This document shows, piece after piece, positions 1-12,600 of a DNA stretch of 64,000 nucleotides (its first letter is position 1; every line of letters begins with the position of its first letter). Made by a program: the position numbers and the translations under genes. Location: the NCBI RefSeq assembly GCF_051020955.1, contig NW_027476213.1, forward strand, positions 124,001-188,000, written 5' to 3'. This stretch comes from Megalopta genalis (lineage: Eukaryota; Arthropoda; Insecta; Hymenoptera; Halictidae). The notes beneath the pieces are model-generated. The model worked only from the letters and a program-made list of their open reading frames with translations. It did no database searches and was not told the origin of the DNA.

Positions 1-2541
1 GCGAAGCACATGATTTAGCTACAAATCAATGCGATGTAGAAGGTTTAGCTTCAAATCCATGCGAAACAAATGATTTAGCTTCAAACACTTGGGGTATAAG
101 TGATGTAGATTCAACTGCAGGCGAAACGAACGAGTTAGATTCAAATCCAAGCGAAACACATGATTTAGTTGCAAATCAATGCGATGTAGAAGGTTTAGTT
201 TGAAATCCATGCGATACACTAGATTTAGCTTCAAATCAATGCGATGTAGAAGGTTCAACATCAAATCCATACGACACATATGATTTAGCTTCAAATACTT
301 CCGGTATAAGTGATATAGCTTCAAAAGCTGGAGGAATAAACGAGGTAGCTTCAATTCCATGCGAAAGAAATGATTTAGCTTCAAATCAATGCGAAGTAGA
401 AGGCTTAGCTTCAAATCCATGCGAAACAAATGATTTAGCTTCAAATCAATGCGATGTAGTAGGTTTAGCTTCAAATCCATGCGCTATAAGTGATATAGCT
501 TCAAAAGCTGGAGGAACAAACGAGGTAGCTTCAATTGCATGCGAAACAAATGATTTAGCTTCAAATCAATGCGAAGTAGAAGGTTTAGCTTCAAATCCAT
601 GCGAAACAAGTGGTTTAGATACAATTACTTGTGATATACATTATTTAGCTACAACTGCATGCGAAACACAATAGATAGCTTCAAAACCATTCGAATCACA
701 TGATTTAGCTTCAAAACAATGCGATGTAGAAGGTTTAGCTTCAAATCCATGCGAATCAAATGATTTAGCTTTAAGTACTTGTGATATGCATGATATAGCT
801 TCAAATGCAGGCGGAAAAAACGAGTTAGCTTCAAATACATGCGAAACAAATGATTTAGCTTCAAATCCATGCGAAACACATGATTTAGCTTCAAATCAAT
901 GCGAAACTCATGATTTAGATTCAAATCAATGCGAACTATATGTCTTAGCTTCAAAACCATGCGAAACAAATGATTTAGCTTCAAATCAATGCGAATTAGA
1001 AGGCTTATCTTCAAATCCATGCGAAATGAAAGATTTAGCTTTAAATAGTTGCGAATATAAGTGATATAGCTTCAAATACAGGCGACACAAACGAGTTTGC
1101 TTCAAATCCATGCGAAACACATGATTTAGCTTCAAATCCAAGCGAAACACATGATTTAGCTTCAAATCAATGCGATGTAGAAAGTTTAGCTTCAAATCCA
1201 TGCAAAACACGTGATTTAGCTTCCTATTAATGCGAAGTAGAAGGCTTAGCTTCAAATCAATGTGAAACAAATGGTTTTTCTTCAAATACTTGTGATATAC
1301 GTAATTTAGATTTAACTGCATGCGCAACGAACGAGTTAGCTTCGAATCCATGCAAAACACATGATTTAGCTTGATTTCAATGCCAAGTAGGAGGGTTAGC
1401 TTCAAATCCATGCGAAACAAATGGTTTAGCTTCAAATACTTGTGATATACGTTATTTAGATTTAACTGCATGGGCAACGACCCAGTTAGCTTCAAATCCA
1501 TGCGAAACACACGATTTAGCTTCAAATCAATACGAAGTAGAAGGTTTAGCTTCAAATCCATGCGAAGCAAATGATTTAGCTTCAAACACTTGGGGTATAA
1601 GTGATATAGCTTCAAATGCAGACTAACCAAACGAGTTAGCTTCAAATCCATGCGATACACAAGATTTAACTTCAAATCAATGAGATTTAGAAGGTTCAGG
1701 TTCAAATCAATGCGACACACGTGATACAGCTTCAAATACTTGCGATATAAGTGATATAGCTTCAAAAGCAGGAGGAACAAACGAGGTAGCTTCAATTCCA
1801 TGCGAAACAAATTATTTAGCTTCAAATCAATGCGAAGTAGAAGGCTTAGCTTCAAATCCATGCGAAACAAATGGTTTAGCTACAAATACTTGTGATATAC
1901 ATTATTTAGCTACAACTGCATGCGAAACAAACGAGTTAGCATAAAATCCATGCAAAACAAACGATTTAGCATCAGATACTTGCGATATAACTAATATAGC
2001 TCAAAATGCAGACGAATCCAACGAGTTAGCTGCAAAATCCATGCGATACACATGATTTAGCTTCAAATCAATGCGAAGTAGAAGGTTTAGCTTCAAATCC
2101 GTGCGAAGCAAGTGATTTGGGCATCAAATACTTGCGATATAAGTGATAAAGCTTCAATGCAGGCCAAACAGACGAGTTAGCTTCAAATCCATGAGAAACA
2201 CATGATTTAGCTTCAAATCAATGAGAAGTAGAGGGCTTAGCTTCAAATCTATGCGAAACAAATGATTTAGCGTCAAATACTTGCGAATGTAAGGGATACA
2301 GCTTCAAATGTATGCGAAACAAACGAGTTAGCTTCAAATACTTGCGATATAAATGAAGTAGGTTCAAAGCTGGAAAAACGAACGAGTCAGATTCAAATCC
2401 ATGCGAAACACATGATTTAGATGCAAATCAATGCGACGTAGAAGGCTTAGCTCCAAATCCGTGCGAAACAAATGATTTAGCTTCAAATACTTGCGAATAT
2501 AAGGGATACAGCTTCAAATGCATGCGAATCAAATGAGAAAG
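1..2541 (+). repeat. 30-bp satellite array, left diverged block
   Basis: Continuous head-to-tail monomers of about 30 bp; with 60-base lines the core TTAGCTTCAAAT recurs twice per line. Monomers follow the B-C-D-E-A class order seen across the window. The block carries many private substitutions (for example GGGGTATAAG at 91 in an E-class monomer) and several phase breaks, one at 1051-1081 and others near 2034 and 2120-2155. I found no long near-identical copy of it elsewhere. Segments near 2101-2400 resemble 40620-40930 in content but in a different order. It contains no supported gene. The block ends where the non-satellite insert begins. Confidence 0.95.
1051..1081 (+). repeat. 31-bp length-variant monomer (E class with extra A)
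   Basis: This monomer reads GCGAATATAAG where the standard E class reads GCGATATAAG, so one added A makes it 31 bp. It shifts the 30-base register by +1 and ends the forward open frame at the triplets EYK-stop. The same variant recurs at many sites, for example near 5576, 7231, 8133, 16387, 38417, 45185 and in every 751-bp unit. It is therefore an inherited lineage marker rather than a local error. Confidence 0.85.
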
Positions 2542-2548
2542 CATCTTT

Positions 2549-2568
2549 GTCGCAGGGGTTACTGCGAC
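2549..2568. other. Perfect 7-bp inverted repeat (hairpin) at insert edge
   Basis: GTCGCAG and CTGCGAC are exact reverse complements separated by the six bases GGGTTA. The pair sits immediately inside the left TG boundary of the insert. It could be a terminal structure of the element or chance; it is not part of the satellite monomer. Confidence 0.6.
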
Positions 2569-2570
2569 GG

Positions 2571-2580
2571 TTTATATAAA
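2571..2580. promoter_or_regulatory. TATA-like palindrome in the insert
   Basis: TTTATATAAA is a perfect palindrome about 23 bp from the left end of the insert. A second TATA-like tract, TTTTATATAA, lies near 2605-2614. If the insert is an LTR, these could be core promoter elements. Nothing else in the sequence demonstrates promoter function. Confidence 0.2.
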
Positions 2581-3949
2581 ATAATCCGAGAGAGTTTTTT
2601 TGGTTTTTATATAACGAGAACTTTAATATAACTTGTGACAAAAGGCGATGAGGTACAGTGTGTCAAAGGTAAAAGTTAACGAGTGACGGATGAGACAGAA
2701 ATATGAACACGTTGAGAGTCGGAGGAAAACTTGCTAACTGACTTCTCCCGATCGAGAGGTCCTTTTATTTATTGGTAAAGGAAAGTCCTTGGGACGGGCG
2801 AAGGCCTTTCCCGAAGATTTTTCGACCGGGGTGATCCGGGAACTATGGTCCGAAACTGTGTCCCAACGTTTTTATTGTTTTATTGCGGTGTGTACGCCTT
2901 GCGTCGGGGAAACCCGAAAAAGGCATATGCACACCCCGCTTTTGAAGGACGTGTCTCTTTATATCTGGTCATCCACACTTCAAATACTTGCGATATAAAT
3001 GAAACAGCTTCAAATGCAGACAAAACAAACGAGTTAGCTTCACATCCGTGCGACACACAAGATTTAGCTTCATATCCAAGGGAAACACATGATTTAGCTA
3101 CAAATCAATGCGATGTAGAAGGTTTAGCTTCGAATCCATGCGAAACAAATGGTTTAGCTTCAACTACTTGTGATATACATGATTTAGATTCAACTGCATG
3201 CGAAACAAACGAGCTAGCTTCAGATACATGCGAAACACATGATTTAGCTTCAAACCAATGCGATGTAGAAGGTTTAGCTTCAAATCCGCGCGAAACAAAT
3301 GATTTACATTCAAATACTTGCGATATAAGTGATATAGCTTCAAATGCAGGAGAGACAAATGAGTTAGCTTCAAATCCATGCGAAACACATGATTTAGCTT
3401 CAAATCAATGCGAAGTAGAAGGCTTTGCTTCAAATGCAGGCGGAACAAATGGTTTAGCTTCAAATGCATGTGACATACATCATTTAGCTTCCTCTGCTTG
3501 CGAAACAAATGTGTTAGTTTCAAATCCATGCGAAACACATGATTTAGCTTGATATCAATGCGAAGTAGAAGGCTTATATTCAAATCCATGCGATACAAAT
3601 CGTTTAGCTTCAAATACTTGCGATATACATGATTTAGCTTCAGCTGCATTCGAAACAGACGAATTAGCTTCTAATCCACGCGAAATACATTATTTAGCTT
3701 CAAAACAGTGCGCATTAGAAGGCTTAGCTTCAAATCCATGCGAAACGAAAGATTTAGCTTCAAATACTAGCGATATAAATGATACAGATTCAAATGCAGG
3801 CGAAACAAACGAGTTAGCTACAAATCCATGCGAAACACATGATTTAGCTTCAAATAAATGCGAAGTAGAAGACTTGGCTTCAAATCCATGCGAAACAAAT
3901 GGATTCGCGTCAAATACTTGCGATATAAATGAAATAGCTTCAAATGCAG

Positions 3950-4099
3950 GCGAACCAAACGAGTTAGCTTCAAATCCATGCGAAACACATGATTTAGCTT
4001 CAAACCAATGCGATGTAGAAGGTTTAGCTTCAAATCCGCGCGAAACAAATGATTTACATTCAAATACTTGCGATATAAGTGATATAGCTTCAAATGCAG
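3950..4099 (+). repeat. Representative 150-bp five-monomer phrase (A-B-C-D-E)
   Basis: A complete phrase with exact 30-bp monomers: A 3950-3979, B 3980-4009, C 4010-4039, D 4040-4069, E 4070-4099. Each class is set by its 5' half and by its last four bases (CCAT, CAAT, CCGC here for C, ACTT, GCAG). Read forward from GAA, the classes translate as decapeptides of the pattern ETNELASNPC, ETHDLASNQC, DVEGLASNPC, ETNDLxSNTC and DISDIASNAG. This is the basic higher-order unit of the array. Confidence 0.9.
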
Positions 4100-4680
4100 G
4101 AGAGACAAATGAGTTAGCTTCAAATCCAAGAGAAACACATGATTTAGATGCAAATCGATGCGACGTAGAAGGCTTAGCTCCAAATCCATGCGAAACGAAT
4201 GATTTAGCTTCAAATACTTGCGAATATAAGGGATACATCTTCAAATGCATGCGAAACTAATGAGTTAGCTTCAAATCCATGCGAAACACATGATTTAGCT
4301 TCAAATCAATGCGAACTAGATGTCTTAGATTCAAAACCATGCGAAACAAATGATTTAGATTCAAAGCAAAGCGAAGTAGAAGGCTTATCTTCAAATCCAT
4401 GCGAAACGAAAGATTTAGCTGTAAATACTTGCGAATGTAAGTGATATAGCTTCAACTACAGGCGACACAAACGAGTTAGATTCAAATCCATACGAAACAC
4501 ATGATTTAGCTTCAAACCAATACGATGTAGAAAGTTTAGCTTCAAATCCGCGCGAAACAAATGATTTACATTCAAATACTTGCGATATAAGTGATATAGC
4601 TTCAAATGCAGGAGAGACAAATGAGTTAGCTTCAAATCCATGCGAAACACATGATTTAGCTTCAAATTAATGCGAAGTAG

Positions 4681-5995
4681 AAGGCTTATATTCAAATCCA
4701 TGCGATACAAATCGTTTAGCTTGAAATACTTGTGATATACATGATTTAGCTTCAGCTGCATTCGAAACAGACGAATTAGCTTCTAATCCACGCGAAATAC
4801 ATTATTTAGTTTCAAAACAGTGCGAATTAGAAGGCTTAGCTTCAAATCCATGCGAAACGAATGATTTAGCTCCAAATACTTGCGATATAAATGATACAGA
4901 TTCAAATGCAGGCGAAACAAACAAGTTATCTTCAAATCCATGCGAAACGAAAGATTTAGCTGTAAATACTTTCGAACATAAGTGATATAGCTTCAACTAC
5001 AGGCGACACAAACGAGCTAGATTCAAATCCATGCGATACACATGATTTAGCTTCAAACCAATGCGATGTAGAAGGTTTAGCTTCAAATCCGCGCGAAACA
5101 AATGATTTACATTCAAATACTTGCGATATAAGTGATATAGCTTCAAATGCAGGAGAGACAAATGAGTTAGCTTCAAATCCAAGCGAAACACATGATTTAG
5201 CTTCAAATCAATGCGAAGTAGAAGGCTTATATTCAAATCCATGCGAAACATATGATTTAGCTTAAAATACTTGCGATATAAGTGATATAACTTCAAATGC
5301 AGACGAATCAAACGAGTTAGCTTCAAAAGCCATGCGAAACACATGATTTAGATGCAAATCAATGCGACGTAGACGGCTTAGCTCCAAATCCATGCGAAAC
5401 GAATGATTTAGGTTCAAATACTTGCGAATATAAGGGATACAGCTTCAAATGCATGCGAAACAAACGTGTTAGCTTCAAATCCATGCGAAACACATGATTT
5501 AGATGCAAATCAATGCGACGTAGAAGGCTTAGCTCCAAATCCATGCGAAACGAATGATTTAGCTTCAAATACTTGCGAATATAAGGGATACAGCTTCAGA
5601 TGCATGCGAAACAAACGAGAAAGCTTCAAATACGTGCGATATAAATGAAACAGCTTCAAATGCAGACAAAACAAACGCGTTAGCTTCACATCCGTGCGAA
5701 ACACATGATTTAGCTTCATATCCAAGGGAAACACATGATTTAGCTTCAAATCAATGCGAAGTAGAAGGCTTATCTTCAAATCCATGCGATACAAATCGTT
5801 TAGCTTCAAATACTTGTGATATACATGATTTAGCTTCAGCGGCATTCGAAACAGACGAATTAGCTTCTAATCCACGCGAAATACATTATTTAGCTTCAAA
5901 ACAGTGCGAATTAGAAGGCTTAGCTTCAAATCCATGCGAAACGAATGATTTAACTTCAAATACTTGCGATATAAATGATACAGATTCAAATGCAG
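4681..5995 (+). repeat. Segmental duplication, 1,655-bp offset, copy 1
   Basis: Landmarks here recur 1,655 bp downstream: the AAATCGTTTAGC variant at 4710, the 31-bp monomer GCGAATATAAGGG near 5435, and the phase-breaking AAAAGCCATGCG near 5325. The match continues to about 5995 and then diverges. An earlier, more diverged version of the left part lies at 3571-3830. Boundaries are good to about one monomer. Confidence 0.75.
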
Positions 5996-6335
5996 GCGAA
6001 ACAAACGAGTTATCTTCAAATCCATGCGAAACGAAAGATTTAGCTGTAAATACTTGCGAATATAAGTGATATAGCTTCAAATACAGGCGACAGTAACGAG
6101 TTAGATTCAAATCCATGCGAAACACATGACCTAGCTTCATATCAATACGAAGTAGAAGGCTTAGCTTCAAATCCATGCGACACAACTGATTGAGCATCAA
6201 ATACTTGCGATATAAATGATATAGCTTCAAATGCAGGTGAAACAAACGAGTTAGCTTCACATCCGTGCGAAACACATGATTTAGCTTCATATCCATTGGA
6301 AACACATGATTTAGCTTCAAATCAATGCGAAGTAG

Positions 6336-7650
6336 AAGGCTTATCTTCAAATCCATGCGATACAAATCGTTTAGCTTCAAATACTTGTGATATACATGAT
6401 TTAGCTTCAGCTGCATTCGAAACAGACGAGTTAGCATCTAATCCACGCGAAATACATTATTTAGCTTCAAAACAGTGCGAATTAGAAGGCTTAGCTTCAA
6501 ATCCATGCGAAACGAATGATTTAGCTTCAAATACTTGCGATATAAATGATACAGATTCAAATGCAGGCGAAACAAACGAGTTATCTTCAAATCTATGCGA
6601 AACGAAAGATTTAGCTGTAAATACTTTCGAACATAAGTGATATAGCTTCAACTACAGGCGACACAAACGAGATAGATTCAAATCCATGCGATACACATGA
6701 TTTAGCTTCAACCCAATGCGATGTAGAAGGTTTAGCTTCAAATCCGCGCGAAACAAATGATTTACATTCAAATACTTGCGATATAAGTGATATAGCTTCA
6801 AATGCAGGAGAGACAAATGAGTTAGCTTCAAATCCAAGCGAAAAACATGATTTAGCTTCAAATCAATGCGAAGTAGAAGGCTTATATTCAAATCCATGCG
6901 AAACATATGATTTAGCTTAAAATACTTGCGATATAAGTGATATAGCTTCAAATGCAGACGAATCAAACGAGTTAGCTTCAAAAGCCATGCGAAACACATG
7001 ATTTAGATGCAAATCAATGCGACGTAGACGGCTTAGCTCCAAATCCATGCGAAACGAATGATTTAGGTTCAAATACTTGCGAATATAAGGGATACAGCTT
7101 CAAATGCATGCGAAACAAACGTGTTAGCTTCAAATCCATGCGAAACACATGATTTAGATGCAAATCAATGCGACGTAGAAGGCTTAGCTCCAAATCCATG
7201 CGAAACGAATGATTTAGCTTCAAATACTTGCGAATATAAGGGATACAGCTTCAGATGCATGCGAAACAAACGAGAAAGCTTCAAATACGTGCGATATAAA
7301 TGAAACAGCTTCAAATGCAGACAAAACAAACGCGTTAGCTTCACATCCGTGCGAAACACATGATTTAGCTTCATATCCAAGGGAAACACATGATTTAGCT
7401 TCAAATCAATGCGAAGTAGAAGGCTTATCTTCAAATCCATGCGATATAAATCGTTTAGCTTCAAATACTTGTGATATACATGATTTAGCTTCAGCTGCAT
7501 TCGAAACAGACGAGTTAGCATCTAATCCACGCGAAATACATTATTCAGCTTCAAAACAGTGCGAATTAGGAGGCTTAGCTTCAAATCTATGCGAAACGAA
7601 TGATTTAGCTTCAAATACTTGCGATATAAATTATATACCATCAAATGCAG
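6336..7650 (+). repeat. Segmental duplication, 1,655-bp offset, copy 2
   Basis: This copy matches 4681-5995 with only scattered substitutions, for example GAGATAG for GAGCTAG near 6669. It includes both 31-bp monomers and the irregular AAAAGCCATGCG junction. Together with copy 1 it makes a tandem unit of about 1.65 kb, itself built of 1,084-bp and 571-bp intervals between AAATCGTTTAGC landmarks. Confidence 0.75.
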
Positions 7651-8321
7651 GTGAAACAAACGAGTTAGCTTCAAATCAATGCGAAACACATGATTGAGCT
7701 TCAAATCAACGCGAAGTAGAAGGCTTTGCTTCAAATCCAGGCGGAACAAATGGTTTAGCTTCAAATGCATGTGACATACATCATTTAGCTTCAACTGCTT
7801 GCGAAACAAATGTGTTAGTTTCAAATCCATGCGAAACACATGATTTAGCTTCAAATCAATGCGAACTAGATGTCTTAGCTTCAAAACCATGCGAAACAAA
7901 TGATTTAGATTCAAAGCAAATCGAAGTAGAAGGCTTATCTTCAAATCCATGCGAAACGAAAGATTTAGCTGTAAATACTTGCGAATATAAGTGATATAGC
8001 TTCAACTACAGGCGACACAAACGAGTTAGATTCAAATCCATGCGAAACGCATGATTTAGATGCAAATAAATGCGACGTAGAAGGCTTAGCTCCAAATCCA
8101 TGCGAAACGAACGATTTAGCTTCAAATACTTGCGAATATAAGGGATACAGCTTCAGATGCATGCGAAACAAACGAGAAAGCTTCAAATACGTGCGATATA
8201 AATGAAACAGCTTCAAATGCAGACAAAACAAACGCGTTAGCTTCACATCCGTGCGAAACACATGATTTAGCTTCATATCCAAGGGAAACACATGATTTAG
8301 CTTCAAATCAATGCGAAGTAG

Positions 8322-9650
8322 AAGGCTTATCTTCAAATCCATGCGATACAAATCGTTTAGCTTCAAATACTTGTGATATACATGATTTAGCTTCAGCGGC
8401 ATTCGAAACAGACGAATTAGCTTCTAATCCACGCGAAATACATTATTTAGCTTCAAAACAGTGCGAATTAGAAGGCTTAGCTTCAAATCCATGCGAAACG
8501 AATGATTTAGCTTCAAATACTTGCGATATAAATGATACAGATTCAAATGCAGGCGAAACAAACGAGTTATCTTCAAATCCATGCGAAACGAAAGATTTAG
8601 CTGTAAATACTTTCGAACATAAGTGATATAGCTTCAACTACAGGCGACACAAACGAGCTAGATTCAAATCCATGCGATACACATGATTTAGCTTCAACCC
8701 AATGCGATGTAGAAGGTTTAGCTTCAAATCTGCGCGAAACAAATGATTTACATTCAAATACTTGCGATATAAGTGATATAGCTTCAAATGCAGGAGAGAC
8801 AAATGAGTTAGCTTCAAATCCAAGCGAAACACATGATTTAGCTTCAAATCAATGCGAAGTAGAAGGCTTATATTCAAATCCATGCGAAACATATGATTTA
8901 GCTTAAAATACTTGCGATATAAGTGATATAGCTTCAAATGCAGACGAATCAAACGAGTTAGCTTCAAAAGCCATGCGAAACACATGATTTAGATGCAAAT
9001 CAATGCGACGTAGAAGGCTTAGCTCCAAATCCATGCGAAACGAATGATTTAGCTTCAAATACTTGCGAATATAAGGGATACAGCTTCAGATGCATGCGAA
9101 ACAAACGAGAAAGCTTCAAATACGTGCGATATAAATGAAACAGCTTCAAATGCAGACAAAACAAACGCGTTAGCTTCACATCCGTGCGAAACACATGATT
9201 TAGCTTCATATCCAAGGGAAACACATGATTTAGCTTCAAATCAATGCGAAGTAGAAGGCTTATCTTCAAATCCATGCGATATAAATCGTTTAGCTTCAAA
9301 TACTTGTGATATACATGATTTAGCTTCAGCTGCATTCGAAACAGACGAGTTAGCATCTAATCCACGCGAAATACATTATTTAGCTTCAAAACAGTGCGAA
9401 TTAGGAGGCTTAGCTTCAAATCCATGCGAAACGAATGATTTAGCTTCAAATACTTGCGATATAAATTATATACCATCAAATGCAGGTGAAACAAACGAGT
9501 TAGCTTCAAATCAATGCGAAACACATGATTGAGCTTCAAATCAACGCGAAGTAGAAGGCTTTGCTTCAAATCCAGGCGGAACAAATGGTTTAGCTTCAAA
9601 TGCATGTGACATACATCATTTAGCTTCAACTGCTTGCGAAACAAACAAGT
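8322..9650 (+). repeat. Third related segment with an internal 151-bp deletion
   Basis: The segment 8322-8985 matches 6336-6999 at an offset of 1,986 bp. The segment 9000-9650 matches 7165-7815 at an offset of 1,835 bp. The 151-bp difference equals one phrase containing a 31-bp monomer, so this copy lost, or the other gained, exactly one phrase near 8990-9000. Confidence 0.75.
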
Positions 9651-9659
9651 GAGCTTCAA

Positions 9660-12600
9660 ATCCACGCGAAACAAATGATTTAGCTGCAAATCAATGCGAT
9701 GTAGAAGGTTTAGCTTCAAATCCATGCGATGTAGCAGGTTTAGCTTCAAATCCATGCGAAACAAATGATTTAGCTTCAAATCAATGCGAAGTAGAAGGCT
9801 TTGTTTCAAAACCATGCGAAACAAATGGTTTAGCTACAAATAATTGTGATATAGATTATTTAGCTACAACTGCATGCGAAACAAACGAGTTAGCTTCAAA
9901 TCCATGCGAAACACATGATTTAGCTTCAAATCAATGCGATGTAGAAGGTTTAGCTTCAAATCCGTGCGATACACAAGATTTAGCTTCAAATCAATGCGAT
10001 GTAGAAGGCTCAGCTTCAAATCCATGCGAAACACATGATTTCGTTTCAAATCAATGCGTTGTAGAAGGTTTAGCTTCAAATCCATGCAAAACATGTGATT
10101 TAGCTTCCTATTAATGCGAAGTAGAAGGCTTCGTATCAAATCCATGCGAAACAAATGGTTTAGCTTCATATACTTGTGATATACGTTATTTAGATTTAAC
10201 TGCATGCGCAACGAACGAGTTAGCTTCAAATCCATGCGATGTAGAAGGTTTATCTTCAAATCCATGCGAAACAAATGATTTAGCTTCAAATCCATGCGAA
10301 ACACATGATTTAGCTTCAAATCAATGCGATGTAGAAGGCTCAGCTTCAAATCAATGCGATACATAAGATTTAGCTTAAAATCAATGCGATGTAGAAGAAT
10401 TTGCTTCAAATCCATGCGACTCAAATGATTTAGCTTCAAATACTTGCGATATAAATGATATAGCTCCATATGCAGGCGAATCGAACGAGTTCGCCTCAAC
10501 TCCATGCGATACACATGGTTTAGCTGCAAAACAATGCGACGTAGAAGGTTTAGCTTCAAAGCCATGCAAAACAAACGATTTAGCATCAGATACTTGCGAT
10601 ATAACCGATATAGATTCAAATGCAGACGAATCAAACGAGTAAGCTGCAACATCCATGCGAAACACATGATTTAGCTTAAAATCAATGCGATGTAGAAGGT
10701 TTAGCTTCAAATCCATGCGAAACAAATGATTGAGCTTCAAACACTTGGGATATAGGTGGTATAGCTTCAACTGCAGGCGAAACAAACGAGTTACCTTCAA
10801 ATCCACAAGAAACACATGAATTAGCTACAAATCAATGCGATGTAGAAGGTTTAGCTTCAAATCCATGCGAAGCACATGATTTAGCTTCAAATCAATGCGA
10901 TGTAGAAGGTTTAGCTTCAAATCCGTGCGAAACAAATGGTTTAGCTACAAATACTTGTGATATACATTATTTAGCTACATATGTATGCGAAACAAACGAG
11001 TTAGCTTCAGATCCATGCGAAACACATGATTTAGCTTCAAATACTTGCGATATAAGTGATATAGCTTGAAATACAGGCGAAACGAACGAGTTAGCTTCAA
11101 ATCCATGCGAAACACATGATTCAGCTGCAAATCAATGCGATGTAGAAGGCTTAGCTTCAAAAGCATGCGAAATAAATGGTTTAGCTAGAAATACTTGTGA
11201 TATACATTATTTAGGTACAACTGCATGCGAAACAAACTTGTTAGCTTCAATTCCATGTGAAACACATGACTTAGCTTCAAATCAATGCGATGTAGAAGGT
11301 TTAGCTTTAAATCCATGCGATACACAAGATTTAGCTTCAAATCAATGCGATGTAGTAGGTTCAGCTTGAAATCCATGCGACACATATGATTTAGCTTCAA
11401 ACACTTGGGATAAAGGTGATATAGCTTCAACTGCATGCGAATCAAACGAGTTACCTTCAAGTCCACGCGAAACACATGATTTAGCTTCAAATCAATTCGA
11501 AGTAGATGGCTTTGCTTCAAATCCAAGCGAGACACATGATTTAGCTTCAAATCAGTGCGAAGTAGAAGGCTCAGCTTCAAATCGATGCGAATCTAATAGT
11601 TCGGCTTCAAATTCTTATGAAATACATGATTTAGCTTCTACTGCATGTGAAACAAACGTGTTAGCTTCAAATCAATGCGAAGTAGAAGGCTTAGCTTCAA
11701 ATCCATGCGAATCAATTGTTTAGCTGCAAATACTTGTGATATACATGCTTTAGTTTCAACTGCATGCGAAACAAAAGAGTTTGCTTCAAATACATGCGAA
11801 ACACATGATTCGGCTGCAAATCAATGCGAAACACATGATTCAGCTGCAAATCAATGCGATCTAGAAGGTTTAGCTTCAAATCCATGCCAAACATATGATT
11901 TAGCTTCAAATCCATGGGATGTAGAAGGTTTAGCTTCAAATCCATGCCAAACACATGATTTAGCTTCAAATCCATGGGATGTAGAAGGTTTAGCTTCAAA
12001 TCCATGCCAAACACATGATTTAGCTTCAAATCCATGGGATGTAGTAGGTTTAGCTTCAAATCCATGCGAAACAAATGGTTTGGTTTAAAATACTTGTGAT
12101 ATACATGATTTAGCTTGAACTGCATGCGAAACAAACGAGTTAGCTTCAAATCTAAGCGAAACAATGATTTAGCTACAAATACTTGTGATATACATTATTT
12201 AGCTACAACTGCATGCGAAACAAACGAGTTAGCATCAAATCCATGCGAAACACACGATTTAGCTTCAAATCAATGCGATGTGGAAGGTTTAGCTTCAAAT
12301 CCAAGCGAAACACATGATTTAGCTTCAAATACTCGCGATATAAGTGATATAGATTCAAATACAGGCGAAACGAACGAGTTAGCTTCAAATCCATGCGAAA
12401 CACATGATTCAGCTGCAAATCAATGCGATGTAGAAGGTTTAGCTTCAAATCCATGCCAAACACATGATTTTGCTTCAAATCCACGGGATGTAGAAGGTTT
12501 AGCTTCAAATCCATGCGAATCACATTATTTAGCTGCAAATCAGTGCGAAGTAGTAGGCTCATGTGCAAATCAATGCGATTCAAATGGTTCATCTCCAAAT

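Larger units (their letters stand above)
2548..2977. mobile_element. Single non-satellite insertion, possible solo LTR
   Basis: About 430 bp with no 30-bp periodicity and visibly higher GC than the array interrupts the satellite. It can be bounded as starting TGTCGCAGG and ending CATCCACA, the TG...CA ends typical of retroviral-type long terminal repeats. It has a 7-bp-stem hairpin at its left end and TATA-like AT-rich tracts near 2571 and 2605. It has no long open frame, no terminal inverted repeat and no internal retrotransposon domains. A CTT triplet flanks it on both sides (2545-2547 and 2978-2980), but I see no clear 4-6 bp target duplication. Related uninterrupted sites (for example 5618-5650) show the array without it. 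Alternatives are another short transposable element or captured flanking DNA. That it is an insert is clear; its family is not. Confidence 0.5.

Noticed and set aside
1210..1222. CACGTG E-box in monomers reading GCAAAACACGTGAT
   Set aside because: It arises from one or two substitutions in B-class monomers and spreads with their copies (for example 12731, 13330, 15647, 22397). There is nothing to indicate a regulatory site.
2548..2977. DNA transposon with terminal inverted repeats
   Set aside because: The ends TGTCGCAGG and CATCCACA are not inverted repeats of each other. The only inverted repeat is the small internal hairpin at 2549-2568.
2789..2998. 69-codon open frame inside the insert
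   Set aside because: Short, with no recognisable domain, and it runs out of the insert into satellite sequence. An overlapping frame from 2845 continues into the array, which is typical of chance.
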